The position numbers and the translations under genes are program-made. The notes beneath the pieces were generated by a model. The model saw nothing but the letters and a program-made list of their open reading frames with translations. It ran no database searches and had not been told where the DNA came from. A stretch of DNA of 64,000 nt from Hofstenia miamia (taxonomy: Eukaryota; Xenacoelomorpha; Acoela), in NCBI GenBank assembly GCA_004352715.1, contig SCFE01000008.1, positions 1,865,893-1,929,892 of the forward strand, read 5' to 3'. Shown in pieces: positions 54,276 to 64,000 of the stretch (positions are counted from its first letter, which is position 1; every line of letters begins with the position of its first letter).

Positions 54276-55040
54276 ATAAACATCGTTTGACAAAGTAATT
54301 TCTACTGCTAATTTATAGCCTCCTGTATATAAAGATAATTCTTCCAACATTTAAGTTTGTAATAAATGAAAGTTATGTATGAATGTACTGACAACTCTGC
54401 AGAGAAACATTTCATATTTTTTTGCTGAAATTGCAAAAGAGAGTTTCAGCAAAAATTTTTTTTGTGACAGATTACAAAGTAATCTGTCACCAAAAAATGC
54501 GTTTGTATACATGTATAAAAATTGATTAACGTGTGCTAATTGATGAGTCATTGTCCGCAATTAATTCATGAATAATGAAAAGGGGTGGCTAAAGATGTGA
54601 ATATTCTTACATTACATAGCCAAACTATAAATAATTTTAAAGTGTACATTTGCAGTTTTAGACCATTGAAAGGACTAGTATATTGAAATAATCATATATT
54701 TTTTGTTAATGAACTTGTTATGTACACTGAATAATAGCACTAGTATTAAATTTCATAAATTCCTGTAATTACCCAGAAATTGTTTTATACTTAACAGAAA
54801 TTATATTGTATGTATATATACAAAAGGTATATTTATCCATATATACATATAGCTTCCTTAAACATCTAATAAAAGTCTTAACATGAGCATCTTTACAAAT
54901 TTAAACTGTTTCTCTGCAGAGTTTGTCAGTACATTCATACATAACTTTCATTTATTACAAACTTAAATGTTGGAAGAATTACCTTTATGTACAGGAGGAT
55001 ATAAATTAGCAGTAGAAGTCACCTTGTCAAACAATGATTA
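54276..55040. mobile_element. Foldback-type element with ~130-bp inverted arms
   Basis: 54281-54412 and 54908-55037 are inverted copies of each other with only a few differences. Outer ends read CATCGTTTGACAAAG and, reversed, CATTGTTTGACAAGG. The interior (~495 bp) has no coding sequence; an open frame at 54351-54560 lies mostly in the arm and is not credible. Target duplication not clear. Confidence 0.85.
54464..54490. repeat. Perfect 12-bp hairpin inside the foldback element
   Basis: GTGACAGATTAC, AAA, GTAATCTGTCAC. A second hairpin with TTTGCTGAAA (54421-54430) and TTTCAGCAAA (54444-54453) stands just before it. Confidence 0.9.
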
Positions 55041-56863
55041 TTAATGAATATAATTTAAAACCCACAAATCCAAGTATATACAATAACCAAAGCAATAAAA
55101 TAGAGTAAAATGTAAATAAATTTTCAAGGTCTATCCATAATATCCATTTTGATCAATCAAATACATTTATAAAAAGACCGATTTTTTGTAAGTTTATAGG
55201 GGTGTCCTAATGTGAATTGTACTATTTTAAAACAATATCTTAAAGTTTATTTATATTAAAAAGGTTACGTAGAATTTTTAAAAAATTACTATACCATCTT
55301 ATAATATTCATATATAAAGGGAAAAATTCCCTTTATGGAAGATTGACAGAGAATTTTGGGAAAATTGTTTTTGAATGTTATTTCTTGTATTACTGAAAAT
55401 ATCTCAAAGTAAAAATTTCTAATTTTTGAATTTTTAATTTTGAGAAAAACGTTTTTTTAGTTGAATTTTTGACACTTTCCATATTGGGACGCAACCAAAA
55501 AATTTAAATATCCTTTTAAAACTGAGCATTTTGGGGTAAAAATCTTATTCATAGCTTCATTATTTCAAGTTATTAAAGAAAATATGTTTACTGAAAAATT
55601 TGCACAGCACTGGCCAGCCTAGCTCAGCCAATATTTATCTTAAAGCTAAACATGCTGAGAAACAAATTTTTTCAGCAAAATTTTTTCTAATTTAAAATTC
55701 AAATGGAGCTGTGATATCTTTAAAACCTTTGTTGCTATAGCCTGCTAAATTTAAGGGATAACATATAAAGACGAACCTGGGTTTTCAAAATAAATTTTTT
55801 TTTATAAAATTTATGGCTGTGTGAAATTTTTGTCTTGAAATTTCAAACAATTTTGATCAAAGTTCAAATCACTAGGGTGAAAATATCAAAAACAAATTAT
55901 TATAAATTTTTTTTTCAAATAAATTGTATACAAAATTTAAAAATTCAGGCTAATTAAAAAATATATATAAACTTCTAATGTTGGGAATTTAAATAAACTT
56001 TTAATTTTCAAATTCTATTGCCAATTTTTTGCGGGAGTTCTCTCCAAATATCATCAACAACAACAAATAATTTTTTTTGCCGATAGCTGCAATATTGACA
56101 GAGCAATCGACAAAAATATGATTTTCAAGAAATTTAGAGGGAGTATAGAAAGCAACTAACATTGCTTAACAAGTCTAGCCTATATGAGTTATATCTATGA
56201 AATAGCTCGACACTGTGGTTTGGGACTTATCCTTTTTACTTATTGTGACTGAGTTTGAACTTGGACCTATACAGAAACGGGTTATTTTGTAACCAAAAGT
56301 AAAATAGAATAACATCCCTCGAGTTGAGAGCCTTATAAAATTCAGTTTTACCATTTGGTTGCCTAATGGATAGTAAGCAGCCATTCTGAATCCTAATGCA
56401 TAGATTAGCCTGCAAATAGCGTATTTGCATTCTTTTTCAAATCTATAAATTAAAGTTGCCTTTGCAGTGTGAATGCAGCATTGAATGCTACTAGTAGAGG
56501 TACCACGAATCCTTGAGCAATTTCACTTTCTCATTTTCAGCTTGAAAACACTTTCACAAAAAAAACGAATTAATTTATCACACACTCTGTTAATCCGCAA
56601 TAACATCTGCTAAATTCCTCTTTCTTACTCAAACAAAAAGAAAACTCTACTAACTTGAATTCTTACATTTTTTCACAGACCTTCAATTTGAAAATTTTCA
56701 TGCAGTAGGTTTTTAAAAAATACTTTATATGTTACCAACAAACTACAGAACCAATAGTTCCTAAACAAATCTAGCTGAGTTCAAGCCAATTGTTAGAAAA
56801 TCGTCTTGTTAGACTGTTGCTCTCTTGAAAACTTTCTGTTACTGAAAAAATTTAGTTTTGCAA
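55041..56863. other. AT-rich non-coding sequence
   Basis: Open frames at 56175-56384 and 56236-56430 (-) overlap in different frames and have no recognisable domain. Nothing else identified. Confidence 0.5.
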
Positions 56864-57523
56864 TCAGGACCAAATGAATTCTTTCCCAAAAATTAAACTC
56901 GTATTGCCTAGCAAATTACGTTTTCTGGTGCTGCTGATTCTGGGAAATGTATTTTTGCAAAGATCTTTCCGCCTGGCATCCAATAGGAAGACAGTGTGGT
57001 AATTATTAGGGTCAGACCTGAAACCCTTTTTATGCAAGAATATAATTTCTGTATGACACAATTCCCATTTACATCTTTCTGTATTGAATATTTGTGCAAA
57101 GTCTTCTGTAAGGCGTTTGATAAGTGCACAGCACCCATATCTGAAAGCTTCTCCCTGAAAGCCATTATGACCTGGACCTTTGTGCAGTTTTAACAAATAT
57201 ATAGCCATTTGAAGCTCTGTTAAACTTGGTTGGCAGTTCAACCCTAAGACTTCAGGTGCGGATAGATCCAGCTTATCAATGAATGCCTTTATGCCTACCT
57301 CTTTAGCAGACTCTTTAAACACTTTCAAGAAAAGTTTAAGGAACTCTATTGGCTTAGGTCTGGCTTTATTGTCAAGCAGCCTATCATGTTTCAATTTGAT
57401 AATATCTTGGATACACTTCTTGATGCCACCCAAGTCATCGCTATCTCTGGCTTCATCAAGGATGTCTAATGCTTCCGCAAGGATAGCCCGTTTATGCCTA
57501 TGCAGATATTTTCTCACTGTCAA
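56864..57523 (-). pseudogene. Non-LTR reverse transcriptase fragment (second LINE type)
   Basis: A 219-codon frame on -. It has SLTELQMAIYLLKLHKGPGH, NGFQGEAFRYG, then ELCHTEIIFLHKKGFRSDPN, NYHTVFLLDARRK, matching the N-terminal fingers of LINE RTs (S-x-x-E-x-x-x-A-I-x-x-L-K-x-x-K-A-P-G-x-D-G; I-x-x-L-x-K-K-G; N-Y-R-x-I-x-L-L). The usual Pro-Gly-x-Asp-Gly reads Pro-Gly-His-Asn-Gly. A frame change near 57000 follows, and the palm with Tyr-x-Asp-Asp is missing. It is a different lineage from the LINE at 26-27 kb. Confidence 0.75.
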
Positions 57524-60499
57524 TGTTTATCATCTGTCAAGAAATTGGTGATAAAATGTCAATAGTGTCAACACTCTGTCTGCTTGCATAGGAAAAGTCG
57601 ATGGTGTCAACAATGTATCTGCTTTTATCAGCTGATTAAAGTCAATAGTCTTACCACTTTATCAGATTTTTTGGCAAAACAGCTAAATTAATGTCATCTG
57701 AAAAACGTAGATAATGGAGACAGTACTAAAACTCATGTTGAATATCTATTTGAAAACAATTGATTAGTTGAAGTAGTAAACAGGCTTGTGAAATGCTAAT
57801 TATTATTAATATTCCAACTTTAAAGTATGCAAACATTGCTTACATTCCAAAACATACAAGCAGATGTTGCAATTTCTCTGTCTAGTAAAATATTATTGGA
57901 AGTTGTTCCCACTATAAATTTTCTATCAGATGAAAATTCATCATCTGATAAAGAATCATTAGTGGAAATCAGACGATAAAAAAATCGCCAGTGTGAACAA
58001 GCATAATTGCCTTATACAGCACTATAATGTAAAACGTAATGGAAAAAATCGCATTTGTAACTATCCCCTAATTTCAAAACTAACGAGTTTACTATACTCT
58101 GATAAACACGAATCAAAATCACTTAATGTTGAAGAGGAAAGGAAGTTCTAAATATTGAACAACCACAAATGTGTGGCTGCTTACATTCTCTTTGAAGTTA
58201 TTGAAAATCTCTAGTTAAAATATAGTTTGAATTTCTTATTCTCACCTCAATAGTGTTAGCATCGTAATATACTAATATTCTTATGAACTCTTGTGATTTA
58301 TAAGAAATTTTCAGAAATATTTCAATGCTAAGAAATAAAAAATTGTATTTTATCATACCTATTAAACTTATTAAAAGAATTATTATAATTTTACTTTTAA
58401 TAAATAGTTAAGTTACAAGTGTAAAATATTATTAGTTATTAATTAAATCAAAAAAATTCAATATTAAATGCACATTCAAAACATGGTAGCAGCTAATGCA
58501 AAAAAGTGTATAGAATCACAAAAAAATTGGTTCCGTTATTGTAGGTGTATAGAAGTGCGATGAATAACAATTTTTCAATTTCATGAGGAAAATGTTATCT
58601 TTTCTATGAATTTTAACAAAATTCACCCAACATGTCAAATATACATTTTAAATACAAAATGTCAGTACCCTCCTCATGCAAGGAAAATCTGTATCAAATT
58701 CATTGATTAACCTCCAAAGAATTTTTGTAAGTTTCAACAGAAAATTTCTGAATGATGTTAGTGTAATAAAGAGTCACGATGTAAACTATTGCGTCATGCA
58801 TGGCGGAGGTATTTGCAGTCTCTGATTGCTCTTGTTTTATCTAAGAATGTAAACAATGCATCAATTTGACCAACTTCATTATTGTTAGAAAAACAGTAAA
58901 CAATTTAGTAAGATTTAAACTCTCTAGTCCGCATTTGAGGATAGTAGAGTTATATTTTGATATTAAACATTGCATATTTCCATGTCTTCAAATGTGCACG
59001 GAATTAAAAAAACCATTTAGCTATTTTCTAAGAATAGAGATGTTTACACAAATTCAGACTAATTAGATACTATTATCAGCGTTGTTGTTTACTTTTCTCT
59101 CACATTTTAAGTCTCACACGTGCTCTCATTATTACAACTAGTTGCTATATTTCAAAGAGAAGCCAGGGTGATACTTTGCACTTCCATGCAGGTAAATTTC
59201 GAAACATAGATTACCTTTGAAAAGAACAAATGCTTTTTATAGTCAATCTGGTTTCATATTTTAGACTCAAAACAGGCCTCTACATATAGTTTCAATTGCA
59301 ATACATATTCCAAGTAAAAATACATCACCGAGAGTGTTTTGCTAAGCTTATGAAATAGAATGCAAGCATAATTTTAAGTGGCCGCTATTGGTTCACAAGT
59401 AAAATTTTTTGGTTGAGACTTTGAGTATGATAATGGCTGTAATCAATATAGAGCTCACAACCTAGTTAGCTGTGAAGGTGATCCTAAGGTATAAATCCTG
59501 CATTTAGATTCTCAATCTGCTAGGAGACACTGTCTGCAATGCATGTTGCTAAGATAAGTTGTAGAATATAGTTATTGTCAAGTTTTTGCAATTTTTTCAG
59601 GCATTTTAGCAAGCCTTGCATTGTTGGATTAAAATATAAAAATGACATTCTAAATACCAAATTCTACTTATGAATAGATGCAAAAAAGTTTTTATTAACA
59701 ATGCTTCAAAATTTGAAATTTACAGATAATTCTGATTTCCAATCAAATTTCAATTACATAAAGAAATTTCCAATGTGCAAAAGTCTACATTAAAATATTA
59801 TGGTTTAAAATTTTAAGGAAGTAATTGCTTAGCTGTTTGAACTCCTGAGACCACGTATGACAATTTTTAAATTGAAAAAGATTGTTTTATGTCTGTCTGA
59901 ATTTTATGTTCTTTTATTACAGGCTTGTGAATTATTGGGAATCAAAATAATTGATATTTGATACGAATTTTTCGCAGAATGATTGTTATAAATTTCGATA
60001 TTTTAAATGAAAAATTAATTCTGTATTCTTTGTTTTCGGAATATTTCAGATCTGCAATATCAAATTTTATATCATCGCAAAGTTTATTTAATTGTGATTT
60101 ATTTTATAAAAATCATGTATGAGAATATATCTTTTCATGCTTTGTTGGAAATATTCACTTTATGTATTGAATTTAGATTATTACAATAATCTTGTGAATC
60201 TTATGGCAATAGCACCAAAGCATTTGAATGACTCATGATGTATTAAGAATTTGATTTATTTTATAAAATTTGTCTTGCTTTGGCTTGAAAACCGCTAATC
60301 TTTTAGGCATGATATGGGTCTGTGGACACGAGAATTTCCAGCAGTAAATACATTGATATATTTCAAAGCTTTTGTAAAAGCAATTTACATTTCTTGATAT
60401 TATTAAATTTATTTGATATGTAGCGAGATTTGTATAAGAAATTCGATTGGATTTAAGAATAAATTTTTATCAAACCTCATGACTTGGTGATTAAGCATT
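57524..60499. other. AT-rich non-coding sequence
   Basis: 57835-57975 on + gives ADVAISLSSKILLEVVPTIN then FLSDENSSSDKESLVEI, a Ser/Glu-rich stretch of about 45 codons without further support. 57530-57650 holds repeated GTCAATAGTGTCAA and GTCGATGGTGTCAA sequences. Nothing else identified. Confidence 0.4.
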
Positions 60500-60560
60500 T
60501 TACATAGAGATGCGCCAGGTGCAGTACACCGCGGAATACCGTGGTACGGTGCGGTTAAGA
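60500..60560. mobile_element. Possible end of another hAT-like element
   Basis: TAGAGATGCGCCAGG at about 60505, followed by GC-rich ACCGCGG and TACCGTGGTACGGTGCGG, resembles hAT termini of the C/TAGAGGTGCGC type. A GCGGTAACCGCAG block at 60787 could be subterminal at the other side, but no matching end or target duplication was found. Confidence 0.3.
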
Positions 60561-61490
60561 ACATGATAATTGCGGGAAATAACACAGTGAATAAACATCA
60601 GGTAGCACCGTCGGTGAAAGAAATTACATTGCGCATTTGAGGATAAATAAATATTACAATACCAATATTAACTATTTTAAAAATTATAAATTTAAATATT
60701 TATAGAATTTGCAATTTTAGAGAAAGCATATTTAAAAGTTAAACATTATTAACTTTTAAGTTATTAAACCCATACATATAGATAATGCGGTAACCGCAGT
60801 AACTTTCAAGCCACTGCAATCTAATCAAAAGCAACATTTTCACCCCACCTTGCTAGGAAATATATGAAGTTCGTTCTTCCATTGAACAGTAAATTGGTAA
60901 ATTGGACAGTATAATATGGTAATGTCGGGAAACTTTAATTATATTAAATTTCATTATAAATTGCTCCTGTATTAAAGTATGAAACGGCTTTACTTGCTTA
61001 GTTCACACATCCATTGTTGATTCAAATTCTGCATTGATTTGCAATAATAAGAATTTTGATTCAAATTCGAGTATTATTTTAGAGAAAATTTCTGAATTTG
61101 ATGGAGCCTTTCAAATTTTAGTACAATTCTAAATTTTAATATTAAAAATATCTAATTTTGAAATGATCTAGAAAAAAAGGTAAAAATTATGGGGTTTTTA
61201 CAATAATTACAATGGAATTTTTTATTGAGGTTCAGGTTAAATTATAAATTATTAATCTTTCCTAAAAGCAAATTTCTGAATTACATATGGTTAATATATT
61301 CTCCAATAATAAAATTTGCTTAATTGTTTTCTTTGATTTGTAAAAACAGAATTTTCATTCAAGTTTGACAATTATTTTAGAGGAAATTCTTAGTTTTTCA
61401 AATTTTCCCACCATTTTGAGTTTTTATGCTAAAAATACCAAAACATGAAATGGTCTAGAAAAATTTAAAAAATTATTGCATTTTTACAAT
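60561..61490. other. AT-rich non-coding sequence
   Basis: Apart from the GC-richer traces near 60600 and 60790, nothing identified. 61030-61160 and 61330-61480 share AATTTTGATTCAA/TTTTCATTCAAG, ATTATTTTAGAG(A/G)AAAT and GAAATGGTCTAGAAAAA blocks, a diverged ~310-bp-spaced direct repeat. Confidence 0.5.
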
Positions 61491-61579
61491 CCTGTAAACA
61501 ATTTATGTGGGCAAATGGTAGGGCCCAGATGGGCTCCAATGTGGGCCCCATCATTTTCCCACATAAATTGTTTACTGGG
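61491..61579. mobile_element. Small palindromic element (MITE-like), copy 2
   Basis: 89 bp; both ends read CC(T/CA)GTAAACAATTTATGTGGG inward, one mismatch or gap. Interior has GGGCCCAGATGGGC and TGGGCCCC. Flanks AAT/AAT might be a 3-bp duplication. Related to 26916-27002. Confidence 0.8.
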
Positions 61580-61960
61580 AATATTTTCACAGGAATTTTA
61601 AATTGAGTTCAAATTAAAGTAAATAATTATTACTCTTTTGAGAATTATGATCTAATTTGAGCAAAATGCTTAATTTCCAAAAAGCACATTTCTGAATTAC
61701 ATGTAGTAGTATATTCTGAATAATTAAAATTTGTTTTATTGTATTCTGAACAAATAAGATAAAACGGTATTAAGAAGTTACTGTCACATTAATCATGCTA
61801 GACACATAATGACGATATTGTTGAACAAAAGAAGCCATCACAACAAACATCCTGTGAACTGCAACTCTCCCAAATGAATTTGCATGCATTAGAAGCTTCA
61901 TTACAGCCCAGATAACTACAAGAACAGCATACTACTGTATTTTCATTAATCACTTTTAAG
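61580..61960. other. AT-rich non-coding sequence
   Basis: Nothing identified. Confidence 0.5.
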
Positions 61961-62615
61961 ATACAGTGACTGGCATATGTTTGGTTTGCAGCAAAGTACC
62001 TTCCATTGTTAGATTGCGGTTTTACAGAACAGTTTGGAGTTTTTGGAATAAATTTGCATTTCTTGAAGAATATTGATGTACATCAGTACACGCACATTTT
62101 GGCAAAATGTACATCTTTTGCAAATGGATGACAAATCAGCAAGTTAGAAGCAATACATTGAAGAGAACAGGATTTCACTTTATTAAATTTTTTGAACATT
62201 ACAGATAAAACTAATCAAATCCAACAAAGGCCTAAGCTGTTGAAATATGCAATCGAAACCTAAATGAATTTCATAATTAAGTATAATCAAATTTATAAAA
62301 TTTGCAACAACTGTTCATTTTGCCTATTCCATAAAAAATTGTTATTGTAATTGTATTTCAGTTTTCATATTGTTCATGAATAAATGGTTTTGAAATTTCA
62401 TTGTCCCTCTATACTGCAATTTCTAAAGACTAGATATTTGAAAAAAGGCAATTCAATTCTATTTTGTGATTTTAGAGTATTTGAGAAAGAACATGGTGAT
62501 AAAATTCACTGACAATTACTAAAAATTCATTATTATGGTTTTGTGTGCTCCATGTGGGAAAGGAAATGTTTGGAGTGTTTTAACCATATCAATATTTTAA
62601 TTCTGGAAAGTTGTC
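61960..62615. mobile_element. Inverted-repeat (MITE/foldback-like) element, copy 2, partial
   Basis: 62030-62610 matches the reverse complement of 37655-38245 (shared blocks include GAACAGTTTGGA, TTTTGGCAAAATGTAC, GGAAAGGAAATGTTTGGAGT). 61990-62110 also matches 37355-37450 directly, because the family's two ends are inverted repeats. The second arm is missing here. Confidence 0.65.
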
Positions 62616-64000
62616 AAGTTCAACATATATTTTGGGCCTCAAATGAACTAGTTGCGAAAAACAGCTGTCATTGCTTCATTCGTTCAAAAAATCGTTGTTA
62701 GAAGTCTCTTAAAAGAACAAAAGCATTCTATTGCAAGGAATAATGCAACAACTTTGACGCTAATTTCACGATTGGCAGAGTCCTTTTTCATGCTGTGTAT
62801 GTTTGTTTATTAGGCCTGTGACAGATTTTCAAGGTTCTTACTGAGGAAAACAGAACGTTCTGCAACCAAATGCCCAATCGGCTTGCATATACCTGTTTTG
62901 CAAGCAAAATCGAAATTCTCCAGATGCTGCGTTTTGAAATCAAAAAGTAGTTGATTAACTAATCATTACTTTCCTAAAATATTAAACTTCCTAAAGCTGG
63001 CATGCAATGAATTGAAATAATTTATGTTTTTTACAGATTTCTGGCCGCCCTTAGAACAAAATTTTCTGCCTTTGTCCATCTCAGCGAAGTAATTTGGCGT
63101 ACTTTCTGAATATTTTGTCAATGTCACAAAATTTCGAAAAAATGTTATTTTTGTCAAATAGGTAACTGTGATTGGAAGGTTGTGTGTCTACCTCAACTAG
63201 CGAAAATTTTGTGCGAATTTGTCGTAATATTCAAAAGGTTAAAATTTGTAATGAACTGTGCATGTGACTACATATGAAAATTTGCAGTCCCAAAATATTA
63301 TTTTAGAAAATCTAAGCTGTGCCGTGCTTAAGACCCACAATACCATGCTTGCAAAAGACCAGATATGGTTGCAGCTCTGAACTGCAGCCCCTTAGATGGA
63401 ACAAGTCCCGGCCTAAACCTCAATCCTAGATTCAACACTAATTTTGTTATACAATTTATCAGAAGCTTTATAAATCAAAACTATTAAATGAAAGGGAATT
63501 CGTAGTCAACTAAGGTCCAAACTATCTTCAAATTTTTATTATTTGTGATGAAAAATATCATAAAATTTCAGCTTCTGGGACTTATTGTCTATCACAAAAG
63601 TGGCACAATCTGCAAGATCTGGCCAATAGAAGCTATTTGAGAGTTGAGAGCTTTTCTTCAGAACGGTATAAACATCATTATATATTAGGCCTGGATTACT
63701 TTGTTAACAGACGTTGTCCAAATTCAATCCGTTAACAAGTGAAAATGCAATCGTGTACAACCAGTAAGAATTGGCGTTTTACTTTAGCATGAGTGTAAAC
63801 CAAATCTTTAACTTGCACTTGGAATTTACTCGCGAATAAATGCTAATGATAAAGTTTACTTTAAACGCGTGTTTTTTACGCAAAGGCTTACAGTATTAAT
63901 TAATTTATGACGTCTTGTGGTAGTTGATTACTATCAATAGCATTGAGGCATTTTTGGCTGTTCAAATTTCTTCAAACATATCCATGCATATGAATTTATG
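62616..64000. other. AT-rich non-coding sequence to the window end
   Basis: A 63-codon frame at 62966-63157 (-) has no support. Nothing else recognised. Confidence 0.5.

Noticed and set aside
54351-54560. A 69-codon gene on -
   Set aside because: Lies in the arm and hairpins of the foldback element; chance frame.
1-64000. tRNA, rRNA or CRISPR features
   Set aside because: I looked for tRNA T-loop cores, rRNA-like blocks and regularly spaced short repeats and found none that hold up; the spaced motif at 4.6-4.9 kb is not a CRISPR array because spacing and context are those of a retroelement spacer.

Overview
This window is a repeat-dense stretch of an AT-rich animal genome, probably an invertebrate. 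It is a draft scaffold. I see no complete single-copy host gene. The animal assignment rests on the company of repeats: a Polinton/Maverick-type DNA polymerase B, a Ty3/gypsy-class LTR retroelement, two kinds of non-LTR retrotransposon, Tc1/mariner and hAT DNA transposons, TTAGGG-type telomeric repeats, and YY1-like motifs in LTRs. The species cannot be fixed from the sequence; a cnidarian or similar AT-rich genome is only a guess. Gaps lie at 1686-2685, 9584-9770, 11093-11630, 16281-17280, 22367-22368, 23508-24507, 35760 and 42638-42997. Three of them are exactly 1000 N, so they are fixed-size scaffold joins, and order across them is not proven.

Region 1-24.5 kb. Two decayed copies of a Polinton-type PolB (1-1685 on +, 14257-16280 on -) surround a nearly full-length Ty3/gypsy-class element on the - strand. 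Its 5' LTR is at 10882-12048, followed by gag, protease, RT, RNase H, integrase, a repeated-motif spacer, an unrecognised third ORF, and then a partial LTR at 2686-3256. A second copy on + (17281-22121) keeps integrase and the most complete third ORF. A third fragment of that ORF follows at 22369-23507.

Region 24.5-44 kb. This holds a different short LTR (24648-25088), a LINE reverse transcriptase pseudogene with a small palindromic element inside it, and a nearly identical 3.1/3.2 kb duplication (28491-31621 and 32525-35759). Each duplicate carries a 914-bp hAT derivative with matching 8-bp flanks, the hAT dimerisation-domain remnant, and an LTR-related block with a variable ~105-bp minisatellite. 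Three short exon-like blocks may belong to unidentified host genes. Further along are an inverted-repeat element (37.3-38.3 kb), a dispersed repeat shared with 12 kb, a ruined multicopy ORF (41-42.2 kb) and a Tc1/mariner transposase (43.1-44.06 kb).

Region 44-64 kb. A diverged third copy of the retroelement (44.48-49.1 kb) again carries integrase and the third ORF. A fragment of a Polinton virion-type gene follows (50.66-51.33 kb), then a solo LTR of the retroelement family with a TTAC target duplication (52695-53840), a foldback element with ~130-bp arms (54.28-55.04 kb), another LINE RT fragment (56.86-57.52 kb), and AT-rich DNA with small palindromic and inverted repeats to the end.

The most novel item is the retroelement family. 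It has LTRs of about 1.15 kb with a conserved YY1-like site about 45-49 bp from a TATA box, a recurrent ATTCAAGGG motif, and a long conserved third ORF of unknown function downstream of integrase. All copies seen here are broken.
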